Shown here in pieces: positions 54,997 to 62,188 of a stretch of 64,000 bases of DNA; within the stretch, counting starts at the first letter, position 1, and each line of letters starts with the position of its first letter. Made by a program: the position numbers and the translations under genes. The stretch lies in assembly GCA_900455085.1 (NCBI GenBank), contig UGTZ01000001.1, positions 2,324,501 to 2,388,500 on the forward strand, given 5' to 3'. The notes below the pieces were generated by a model. It searched no databases. It was not told where the DNA came from and was given only the letters and a program-made list of their open reading frames with translations. The DNA is from Providencia rettgeri. Its GTDB lineage: Bacteria > Pseudomonadota > Gammaproteobacteria > Enterobacterales > Enterobacteriaceae.

Positions 54997-55321
54997 CGTC
55001 TCGTCACACCCTAAATTCCAAGATGGAAACTCAATTGACTTCTTGATTTTTTAGAAGTTTTAGTTGCCCATTCATCAATCTTTATGTTGTAAATACGTTA
55101 ATTTGTTTGCGTTATCTAATTTATGCCAGAGCTGTTGATTGAGTGAAAGCGACTTAATTTCATTTCAAACATGAACGATTTTCATGATCATCTATTTTAC
55201 TTATTTTAATTATGTGACAGAGAACCAAGAAATATTATTTTACATTATAATTCATAATGTTAAGTACATTATATGGCTAACTTCTTAGAAGGAATGAATA
55301 TTCGACACAAAGACTTAAACA
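54997..55321. other. intergenic region between mesX and the prophage scar, no gene seen
   Basis: 325 AT-rich bases. An inverted repeat (ACTTCT...AGAAGT, about 55040-55063) lies in the mesX leader and may be a weak regulatory hairpin. No coding frame is credible. The left end of the prophage remnant must lie here or at about 55320, but no target-site copy was recognised. Confidence 0.4.
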
Positions 55322-55619
55322 TTGGTTAGTGAAATAAATTTATTTAGTACATATAGAAAAATCGACAAAACACTCACGCCCTCATTGGTAAAAGATATTG
55401 TGGATGGTATCAACCGCAAAGGCACGCAACTCGTCACGCATGGCCGTTTGTTAGGGTTTCAATGTTGGTATGACCCACCGGATAACCCGAAAGAAAATTT
55501 ACGCGATGGTAAGTCACACATTCGCTACAAGTACACTCCCGTACCGCCACTGGAAAAACCTGACATTAACACAGGAATTCACTGACGAGTATTTCGCTGT
55601 TTTTGACCAACTGGGCTAA
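55322..55619 (+). pseudogene. P2-like phage tail sheath protein, C-terminal remnant with frameshift
   Basis: The frame encodes LVKDIVDGINRKGTQLVTHG, GRLLGFQCWYDPPDNPKEN and YKYTPVPPLE, matching the end of P2 gpFI-type contractile tail sheaths. It stops early at 55585. Removing one A from the A5 run 55554-55558 gives PPLENLTLTQEFTDEYFAVF...LG with a TAA at 55617-55619, the normal end. About 300 N-terminal residues are missing. Confidence 0.82.
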
Positions 55620-55631
55620 GGAAATTGAATT

Positions 55632-56012
55632 ATGGGTATGCCTAAAAAACTTTTTATGTTTGACCTGTTTATTGATGGCCAAACCTACCTTGGACAAGTA
55701 GAAGAAGTCACCCCACCAAAGCTGTCATTAAAAACAGAGGATTATCAGGGTGCCGGTATGGTGGGCTCTGTGGCTGTCATGATGGGCTTTGATTCTGGCG
55801 CTTTAGATATGGAGGCCTCTATGGGGGGCTTAATGTCTGAATTGCTGGAAAGCTGGGGTGCCACCATTGACGGTAAGCAATTCCGCTTTGCGGGCTCTTA
55901 CTACAATGATTCAACCGGTGAATCCATTCCGTGTGAAATTCAAACTGGCGGGCGCTTTACCGAATTGGATTTAGGCAGTGCGAAAGCCGGTGATAACACA
56001 AACAACCATTAG
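55632..56012 (+). pseudogene. P2-like phage tail tube protein, C-terminally truncated
   Basis: The frame starts 13 bases after the repaired sheath stop, as FII follows FI in P2. It reads MPKKLFMFDLFIDGQTYLGQ, EDYQGAGMVGSVAVMMGFDS, FRFAGSYYNDSTGESIPCEI, then diverges and stops at 126 residues where P2 gpFII has about 170. AAGGA precedes the ATG. The remaining tail genes are absent. Confidence 0.8.
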
Positions 56013-56172
56013 CATAGCCATGATATAGAACTTTATAATGAGTGACATAGCTCAATCAATGATAAATTTTTCTGATAATATCAAAAATTCAATCCTATTG
56101 TTATATTTCGTTTACTCTATTTGTGCTAATCTACGCGGCAAAAATTAAGAGTGAATTGTTAAAAAGCTAGTT

Positions 56173-57684
56173 ATGATCCAGAAAATACAAAATGTAATTT
56201 TAAGCAAAATAATGCTGAAGTTTATCGCATTATTTTTTCTCTTTTCTATATTACACAAGGTAATGGGCTATCCATTCAAGCCGCTGTATATATTTTTTAT
56301 AAGCATTGGTTTACTTTATGTGAAAAATAGTATCTACCGTTTTATTGTTTTATTTTTCACTATTTTAGCTGCTGTTTATTTACCTGTCGGGTTGATCTAT
56401 AGCTCCCCTACATATAATACAGTTGCTTCCTTTTATTATACCGACATACAAGAATCACGAGAATTTATATCAAATATAGATAATAAATATTTTATTTATT
56501 CTATCTTAATACTCGCTTTTGGAACTTTAGTTAGCTTTATTAAAGCCAATCCGATGAATTATCATAAAAAGACAATATTAAGTATCGTAATGGTGGTTTT
56601 TTTCTTCACTCCCTCAAAATATGCTTTAAGTGGTAAATATGAGAGAGCGGCTAATTCAGGAACACCAGAAACTCGTTTTTTTACAGAGCTCATTTATTCT
56701 ATTTATTCCTTAATCAATGAGGTTGAATTATATACAAGTGATGACACTTTTAAAATCACTGACGTTAATAACCAATATGATACTTACGTTATTGTTATTG
56801 GTGAAAGTGTCCGAAAAGATTTTATGCAAGAATACGGTTTTAAAATACAGAACACGCCATTTATGAGCTCAATCAATGGGACTTTTTTTACTAACTACAC
56901 CTCTGCAGCGAGTTCGACACAACCTTCTTTAACGCATAGCTTATCCTTATATCCTGAAATCGGTAATAACATCATGACATTAGCTAACAAAGCAGGTTTT
57001 GATACTTACTGGTTATCTAATCAAGGATTTGTGGGTGAATATGACGGCTCAGTTGCCGCTATTGGACGAAGAGCAAACAATAGTTTTTTTATTAAAAGAA
57101 GAAGTTCAGATGATAAATTAGTCTCTCCAGACGATGCATTGTTGCCAGAATTTAAATTGGCTTTGAAGTCCCAAGTACCTAAAAAACTTATTGTTGTTCA
57201 TCTTATGGGAAGTCATACGCCATTTTGTACCAGAACAGAGGAGCAGTTTGATCATTTTTATCAGAATAAAAAATTCTCTTGTTATGTCCAGAGTATAAAA
57301 AATACAGATAAATTGTTATCAGAAATATATTCTGACTTAAGTAAAACTAAATCAAAATGGTCAATGATGTATTTTTCTGATCATGCGTTATCTTTAACAT
57401 ATGACAAAAATGAATTGGCACATAGTGATAAGTACAAGCAGAACTATGAAGTGCCTTTTTTCATCACATCTTATAATTCTAAGCATAAAGAAATGATAAA
57501 CAGCCGTCGTAGTGGGCTAAGTTTTATGTCTTTATTTTCTCAGTGGACCGGAATAGAAGAAAGTAATATTGAAAGTAATTGTGATATGTTGTCTAAAAAC
57601 GATTGCCCTAACCAAAATATTATAATTGATTTTAATAGAAATCATCGCATGTTTGATGATTTACCCGATGATTATTCCAAATAA
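56173..57684 (+). CDS. phosphoethanolamine transferase-like membrane sulfatase-fold protein
   Basis: The 503-residue protein has about five N-terminal membrane helices (residues ~12-170) and a periplasmic alkaline-phosphatase-superfamily domain. Visible motifs are YVIVIGESVRKDFMQEYGF (metal-binding Glu), SAASSTQPSLTHSLSLYPEI (likely Thr nucleophile), VVHLMGSHTPFC, and YFSDHALSL (Asp-His metal site), in the order of EptA/EptB/CptA enzymes that add phosphoethanolamine to LPS. The gene is very AT-rich and lies between phage tail and integrase remnants, so it may be a phage-carried surface-modification gene. The exact target sugar is unknown. Confidence 0.78.
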   Translation: MIQKIQNVILSKIMLKFIALFFLFSILHKVMGYPFKPLYIFFISIGLLYVKNSIYRFIVLFFTILAAVYLPVGLIYSSPTYNTVASFYYTDIQESREFISNIDNKYFIYSILILAFGTLVSFIKANPMNYHKKTILSIVMVVFFFTPSKYALSGKYERAANSGTPETRFFTELIYSIYSLINEVELYTSDDTFKITDVNNQYDTYVIVIGESVRKDFMQEYGFKIQNTPFMSSINGTFFTNYTSAASSTQPSLTHSLSLYPEIGNNIMTLANKAGFDTYWLSNQGFVGEYDGSVAAIGRRANNSFFIKRRSSDDKLVSPDDALLPEFKLALKSQVPKKLIVVHLMGSHTPFCTRTEEQFDHFYQNKKFSCYVQSIKNTDKLLSEIYSDLSKTKSKWSMMYFSDHALSLTYDKNELAHSDKYKQNYEVPFFITSYNSKHKEMINSRRSGLSFMSLFSQWTGIEESNIESNCDMLSKNDCPNQNIIIDFNRNHRMFDDLPDDYSK

Positions 57685-57694
57685 GAATAAAATG

Positions 57695-57725
57695 GGATGC
57701 CTTCACTCATAAGGCATCCTTAAAA
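57695..57725 (+). terminator. terminator after the phosphoethanolamine transferase gene
   Basis: GGATGCCTT / AAGGCATCC, 9-bp perfect stem with a 7-nt loop, followed by TTAAAAT. Confidence 0.65.
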
Positions 57726-57859
57726 TATTACGGATAAACTAGCCAAATAATATCCGACGCAGTTGAAGTCTCTACTCGATTTAATATTACTCAATATCTT
57801 TTCCAGGCGCTTAACTGTAATTTCTGACTTTCTAAAGCAATCCCTAAATCTAATGCATC

Positions 57860-58189
57860 TTATAATGGAGTTATGATCTTATCTGCATGATTGATCAATT
57901 TAACTTTACATTTATTAGCTATATAAACTTCTTTTTCTTTCAATTCAGTCGCTCCAAGTTCTTTCCATTCTGGGAATCCGTTAAAGTTTTGTATAACTTT
58001 GAAAACTAATTTCTCGGTTTTTGTAAACTCATCATAAGTAGACTGGAACACCCAAACGCCTTTTAAGTCACTTTCAATCTCAGCACTAAATCATACGGAT
58101 AGTTTGCGTGCGACCTGAGCCCACGGCGTTTATAAGTTTCAGGGCAATTTGCCACGACCACCAATAACCCCGATTTATCAAACAAACCA
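57860..58189 (-). pseudogene. unrecognised gene remnant next to the integrase fragment
   Basis: The minus strand reads as coding from about 58189 (GLLGLFDKSGLLVVVANCPE, TYKRRGLRSHANYPYD) into the 57860-58051 frame (SAEIESDLKGVWVFQSTYDE, NFNGFPEWKELGATELKEKE) if one T is added near 58088-58090. The stop is at 57860. I do not recognise the family. The N-terminus is cut where integrase sequence begins, which marks a recombination joint. It could be a phage cargo gene. Confidence 0.5.
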
Positions 58190-58352
58190 AGCAACCCATT
58201 TTATGATGAATGGCGGTAGTATTATTACTTTGCAGAGAATCTTAGGTCACTCGACATTACAGCAAACACTGACCTACGCACACTTTGCACCGGACTTTCT
58301 TCAAGATGCGATTACGTATAATCCATTAAAGGGAGGAACAGAGTTAGCTTAA
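58186..58352 (+). pseudogene. int: P2-type tyrosine recombinase (integrase), C-terminal remnant
   Basis: From about 58186 the frame reads THFMMNGGSIITLQRILGH, then LTYAHFAPDFLQDAI and NPLKGG. This is the C-terminus of P2-like integrases with the catalytic His of LGH and the nucleophile Tyr of TYAHF. The first catalytic Arg and the H-x-x-R motif are missing because the fragment begins just after them. The frame is open to 58149 but that part overlaps the unrelated minus-strand gene. Confidence 0.85.
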
Positions 58353-58413
58353 TAGATTGTTCGTTTTAGGATGATTTTGACGACGAAAACCGAGGCAAAT
58401 TTAACTTTTGCAT

Positions 58414-58500
58414 GTCCACAAATTGTCCACACTGGGATGCATTTCTCCGCTGTAAGTACCACCAAATCAGCGTTTAGATCGTCCACAAGTTGTCCACACT
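58414..58500. repeat. paired GTCCACA repeats downstream of int, candidate integrase arm sites
   Basis: GTCCACAAATTGTCCACACT (58414-58433) and GTCCACAAGTTGTCCACACT (58481-58500) differ by one base and each contains two copies of GTCCACA. Their position between the int C-terminus and a hairpin fits arm-type binding sites of a P2-like attachment region. A DnaA-box likeness (TTGTCCACA) is noted but less likely. Confidence 0.45.
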
Positions 58501-58548
58501 TGAACACTTTTAGGCACTTTTGAGCCTTTTTTGTACAGATTATGCACA

Positions 58549-58580
58549 AAAAAAAAGGCACTCGCCCCCGAGTGCCTTTT
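58549..58580 (-). terminator. terminator of ahpCF, possible prophage insertion target
   Basis: AAAAGGCACTCG / CGAGTGCCTTTT is a perfect 12-bp stem with a CCCC loop. On the minus strand it is followed by a run of nine Ts, 34 bases after the ahpF stop. It lies at the edge of the prophage scar, and terminator hairpins are frequent phage attachment sites. Confidence 0.88.
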
Positions 58581-58614
58581 GACTACAACTCACTGAATAT
58601 AAAGTAAATTACAC

Positions 58615-60189
58615 CTATTCAGCGGTTCTGGTACTTGTGCGGATCAGGTAATCAAATGCGCTAAGTGCGGCTTTTGCTCCTTCTCCGGCTGAAATAATAA
58701 TTTGCTTATAAGGGACTGTAGTACAGTCACCTGCAGCGAAAATACCTTTAATACTGGTTTCATTACGAGCGTCAATTTCAATTTCGCCCATACGGTTTCT
58801 GGCGACCGTATCACCTAACCAATTGGTATTTGGCAATAAACCAATTTGTACAAATGCGCCGGCAACTTCCAGTAAATGAGTACTATTATCAGTACGATCT
58901 TTGTATTCAAGCCCCGTCATTTTGCTACCATCACCTTTTACTTCTAAGGTTTGCGCATTGACGATAATATCGACATTTTTCAGGCTACGGGCTTTTTGCT
59001 GTAACACTGAGTCTGCTTTCAGTTCCGGAGCAAACTCCAGTACGGTCACATGTTCAACCACTCCAGCTAAATCGATAGCCGCTTCAATACCTGAGTTGCC
59101 GCCACCAATAACAGCAACACGTTTACCTTTAAATAATGGGCCATCACAATGCGGACAGAATGTTACGCCTTTAGTGCGGTATTCTTGTTCCCCCGGAACA
59201 CCCATATTTCTCCAGCGCGCACCCGTTGAAATAATGATACTACGTGATTTTAAGATACCACCTGATGCTGTTTCGATTTGGTGTAATCCACCTTCTTCTG
59301 CAGCAGGTATCAGTTTTGCAACTGATTGGCCATCAATGACATCAACATCATAGTTGTCCACGTGGTTCTTTAATGCACCTGCAAAAATAGCGCCTTCCGT
59401 TTTGATAACTGAAATATAGTTTTCAATATCAACCGTATCCATGACTTGGCCACCAAAACGCTCACCAATCACACCAGTGCGGATCCCTTTACGAGCCGTA
59501 TAAATTGCCGCTGAAGCCCCTGCTGGGCCACTACCAATAACAAGTACTTCAAAAGGTTCGCGCTCTGTTAGTGATTTTGCTGCACGCGCATCTGCATTGG
59601 TATCGACTTTGCTAACAATCTCGCTTAATGTCATACGCCCTTGACCAAACTCTTTTCCATTCAGGAAAATCGCAGGAACGCCCATTACATTACGTTCATC
59701 AATTTCATTTTGGAAAAGTGCACCATCAATAGCGGTATGACTAACATTTGGATTTAAAACTGCCATCAAGTTCAGTGCCTGAACAACATCTGGGCAGTTA
59801 TGGCAAGATAAAGAATAATAAGTCTCAAAATGAAACTCGCCCTCAAGACCTTTAACCTGCTCTAATAACTCTTGTGCTTCTTTCGATGGATGACCACCGA
59901 TTTGCAATAAAGCCAGCACAAGAGACGTAAATTCATGTCCCAGAGGCGAGCCTGCAAAACGCAAACCACTATCTGTACCTGGGTTAGTAATTAAAAAAGA
60001 AGGTGTTCTTACTGCACTATTTCGTTCTTCACGTACAGTGACTTTATCAGACAACGACGCAATTTGTTCTAACAGCTGTTTGATTTCATTTGATTTTTGG
60101 CTGTCATCTATATTAGCAACTAATTCAACGGGCTTAGTTAAACGTTCTAAGTAGGCTTTCAATTGTGCCTGTAAATTATTGTCGAGCAT
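58615..60189 (-). CDS. ahpF: alkyl hydroperoxide reductase subunit F
   Basis: The 524-residue flavoprotein matches E. coli AhpF: N-terminal double-thioredoxin domain with SCHNCPDVVQALN redox pair, then FAD motif VLVIGSGPAGASAAIYTARK, NADH-binding VAVIGGGNSGIEAAIDLAG and the second redox pair FCPHCDGPLF. It passes electrons from NADH to AhpC. AAAGGGGA lies 4 bases before the ATG at 60189, so the upstream ATG at 60213 is not preferred. It follows ahpC by 117 bases containing two small hairpins. Confidence 0.95.
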   Translation of the reverse strand: MLDNNLQAQLKAYLERLTKPVELVANIDDSQKSNEIKQLLEQIASLSDKVTVREERNSAVRTPSFLITNPGTDSGLRFAGSPLGHEFTSLVLALLQIGGHPSKEAQELLEQVKGLEGEFHFETYYSLSCHNCPDVVQALNLMAVLNPNVSHTAIDGALFQNEIDERNVMGVPAIFLNGKEFGQGRMTLSEIVSKVDTNADARAAKSLTEREPFEVLVIGSGPAGASAAIYTARKGIRTGVIGERFGGQVMDTVDIENYISVIKTEGAIFAGALKNHVDNYDVDVIDGQSVAKLIPAAEEGGLHQIETASGGILKSRSIIISTGARWRNMGVPGEQEYRTKGVTFCPHCDGPLFKGKRVAVIGGGNSGIEAAIDLAGVVEHVTVLEFAPELKADSVLQQKARSLKNVDIIVNAQTLEVKGDGSKMTGLEYKDRTDNSTHLLEVAGAFVQIGLLPNTNWLGDTVARNRMGEIEIDARNETSIKGIFAAGDCTTVPYKQIIISAGEGAKAALSAFDYLIRTSTRTAE

Positions 60190-60218
60190 GTAATCCCCTT
60201 TAATTTTTATCATAAAAT

Positions 60219-60269
60219 CGGGTACATATACCCGTCATGATCCAAGTTGCAGGCCTAGACACCTGCAAC
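60219..60269 (-). promoter_or_regulatory. two small hairpins in the ahpC-ahpF gap
   Basis: CGGGTA/TACCCG (60219-60234) lies close to the ahpF ribosome-binding site and GTTGCAGG/CCTGCAAC (60246-60269) lies nearer ahpC. Neither has a U-tract. They may stabilise the ahpC message or reduce read-through into ahpF. Confidence 0.4.
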
Positions 60270-60306
60270 CTGAATTATTCAGTATTAATCAATTAAGCTA
60301 GATTAA

Positions 60307-60870
60307 TTAGATTTTGCCGACTAAGTCCAAAGATGGGGACAGCGTTGCATCACCTTCTTTCCATTTAGCTGGGCAAACTTCACCTGGGTGACTAGCAACA
60401 TATTGCGCTGCTTTTACTTTACGCAGTAAATCTGAAGCGTCACGGCCAATGCCTTCTGCTGTAACTTCAATCGCTTGGATGATACCTTGTGGGTCAACAA
60501 CGAAAGTACCGCGGTCTGCTAAGCCTTCATCTTCACGCATGTTTTCGAAGTTACGTGTTAATGCGCCTGTTGGGTCACCAATCATTGCATATTTGATTTT
60601 ACCGATAGTTTCTGAACTTGCATGCCATGCTTTATGGGTAAAATGTGTGTCAGTAGAAACAGAGAAAATTTCAACACCTAATTTTTGGAATTCTTCATAA
60701 TGATCAGCAATGTCACCCAATTCTGTTGGGCAAACAAAGGTGAAGTCAGCTGGATAAAAGAAGAAAACACTCCATTTACCTGCAACATCTTTCTCAGAAA
60801 CTTCGATGAATTCACCGTTTTTAAATGCTTGGTTAGTAAATGGTTTGATTTGAGTATTAATTAATGACAT
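60307..60870 (-). CDS. ahpC: alkyl hydroperoxide reductase subunit C (typical 2-Cys peroxiredoxin)
   Basis: The 187-residue peroxiredoxin matches E. coli AhpC: peroxidatic cysteine in FTFVCPTELGD (Cys47), resolving cysteine in GEVCPAKWKEG (Cys166), and the GGLG-like GDPTGALTRNFENMR region. It reduces hydrogen peroxide, organic peroxides and peroxynitrite with electrons from AhpF. AGGAG precedes the ATG. A matching OxyR operator lies 58-94 bases upstream. Confidence 0.96.
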   Translation of the reverse strand: MSLINTQIKPFTNQAFKNGEFIEVSEKDVAGKWSVFFFYPADFTFVCPTELGDIADHYEEFQKLGVEIFSVSTDTHFTHKAWHASSETIGKIKYAMIGDPTGALTRNFENMREDEGLADRGTFVVDPQGIIQAIEVTAEGIGRDASDLLRKVKAAQYVASHPGEVCPAKWKEGDATLSPSLDLVGKI

Positions 60871-60927
60871 ATGATGTTCTCCTGTTTGGTTGCCTATTAA
60901 GTTACTGTTTTACAGCAGCTTAATCCA

Positions 60928-60964
60928 ATCATTACCTACTATCGATTTGATAGGTGCAGCCTAA
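60928..60964 (-). promoter_or_regulatory. predicted OxyR operator upstream of ahpC
   Basis: Two 15-base elements, 60928-60942 (ATCATTACCTACTAT) and 60950-60964 (ATAGGTGCAGCCTAA), fit the OxyR motif ATAGnTnnnAnCTAT at 7 of 10 and 8 of 10 fixed positions and are exactly 7 bases apart, as the consensus requires. Confidence 0.6.
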
Positions 60965-60995
60965 TCATATTTCAAAAATCAATAGGTGAGACATT

Positions 60996-61028
60996 AAAAC
61001 GCTTCCTGTTCTGTTCAGCAAGCGTTTT
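60996..61028 (-). terminator. terminator of the rbbA-yhhJ operon
   Basis: AAAACGCTT / AAGCGTTTT, 9-bp stem with a 15-nt loop, 30 bases after the yhhJ stop on the minus strand, with the last stem Ts serving as U-tract. Confidence 0.65.
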
Positions 61029-61058
61029 ATTTATAAGGCCTATTTTATGTTCAGTGAG

Positions 61059-62186
61059 TTAAGCCATGGTGGCAATCGTTTTGCGAAAACGAATGAGTGC
61101 GAGGGAAAAGAATACAGCGCCAATCACAACGAGCACTGCAAATTGAGGCCAAACAATTTGGAAACCTGCTCCGCGATATAAAATCGCCTGAGCTAGACTA
61201 ACAAAGTGTGTGGTCGGCATGGTTAACATAATATCTTGAACGAGCTGGGGCATGCTTTCTCGTGCTGTCATCCCGCCAGAAAGCATGTTTAATGGCAACA
61301 GTACTAAAATCATCAACAAACCAAACTGAGGCATAGATCGTGCAATTGTCCCCATAAAAATACCAATTGATGTTGTCGCAAATAAACTCAAGGCAACTCC
61401 ACACATAAACAATAAGATAGACCCTTCTATGGGGACTTGTAGCAATGTTTTTACCACTAAAATTAAGGAAACACCGGATGCAATCAATACCACCAGCCCC
61501 ATTGACCATATTTTTGACATCATAATTTCAAATGGTGTTAGTGGCATGACCATCAAGTGCTCAACGGTACCGTGCTCTCGCTCCCTGATAAGTGCTGCCC
61601 CCGTCAAAACGATCGATAGCATCGTAATATTATTGATAATTGCCATAACAGAACCGAACCATGACTGCGTCAAGTTAGGATTAAAGCGCATACGCACTTC
61701 CAAATCGACAGGCAAACTCGCATTACTGCGGTATTTTGCTAAAAATTCGTTCACTTCACCTAAGGTAATATTTTGAATATAACTATTCCCTAAGAAGGCT
61801 TGGCTCATTCTTGTTGCATCAATATTCACCTGAATTTCTGGATGCCGGCCGGCAAGCACATCACGTTGAAAATTAGGCGGAATATCTAATGCAAATGTAT
61901 ATGAGCCACGGTTTAACAAGCCATCAATTTGGTCTGGTGTGATATCTACGGGAGGTAAGAAATAAGGTGCGTAAAAGCTATTGATTATCCGGTTTGATAA
62001 CTGTGACTTATCTTGGTCAGCAATCGCAATGGGAGCATTATGTAAAGAACCGGGTGTCACCGTTGCCGACGAATAAATCGATACCGTAAAAGCAAAGACA
62101 ATCAAGGCTAGCATTGCTTTATCGCGGCCCAGACTGCGCAATTCTTTGATTCCTAAATTAAATATATTCTGAATTTTACGTATCAT
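61059..62186 (-). CDS. yhhJ: ABC-2 type permease YhhJ
   Basis: The 375-residue membrane protein has one N-terminal helix, a periplasmic domain (SRIINSFYAPYFLPPVDITP), and a C-terminal block of five to six helices with the ABC-2 signature IREREHGTVEHLMVMPLTPF. It matches E. coli YhhJ. The ATG at 62186 has AGGAGG at 8 bases; the overlapping GTG at 62189 shares a base with the rbbA stop, so the genes are translationally coupled. It probably forms an export complex with RbbA and a YhiI-type membrane fusion protein outside the window. Confidence 0.88.
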   Translation of the reverse strand: MIRKIQNIFNLGIKELRSLGRDKAMLALIVFAFTVSIYSSATVTPGSLHNAPIAIADQDKSQLSNRIINSFYAPYFLPPVDITPDQIDGLLNRGSYTFALDIPPNFQRDVLAGRHPEIQVNIDATRMSQAFLGNSYIQNITLGEVNEFLAKYRSNASLPVDLEVRMRFNPNLTQSWFGSVMAIINNITMLSIVLTGAALIREREHGTVEHLMVMPLTPFEIMMSKIWSMGLVVLIASGVSLILVVKTLLQVPIEGSILLFMCGVALSLFATTSIGIFMGTIARSMPQFGLLMILVLLPLNMLSGGMTARESMPQLVQDIMLTMPTTHFVSLAQAILYRGAGFQIVWPQFAVLVVIGAVFFSLALIRFRKTIATMA

Positions 62187-62188
62187 CA

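Noticed and set aside
55000..55090. MetJ operator in front of mesX
   Set aside because: Only 6 of 8 matches to AGACGTCT in isolated units, with no tandem array, so not distinguishable from chance.
58414..58500. Cluster of DnaA boxes (TTGTCCACA) marking a replication origin
   Set aside because: Each differs from the strong consensus, there are no dnaA, dnaN, gidA or AT-rich unwinding elements, and the location next to an integrase end favours attachment-site repeats.
52385..58580. The similar GGCACTC/GAGTGCC hairpins at 52383 and 58549 as a repeated mobile element
   Set aside because: Only the stems are alike; flanks differ and both sit exactly at gene ends, so they are ordinary terminators.
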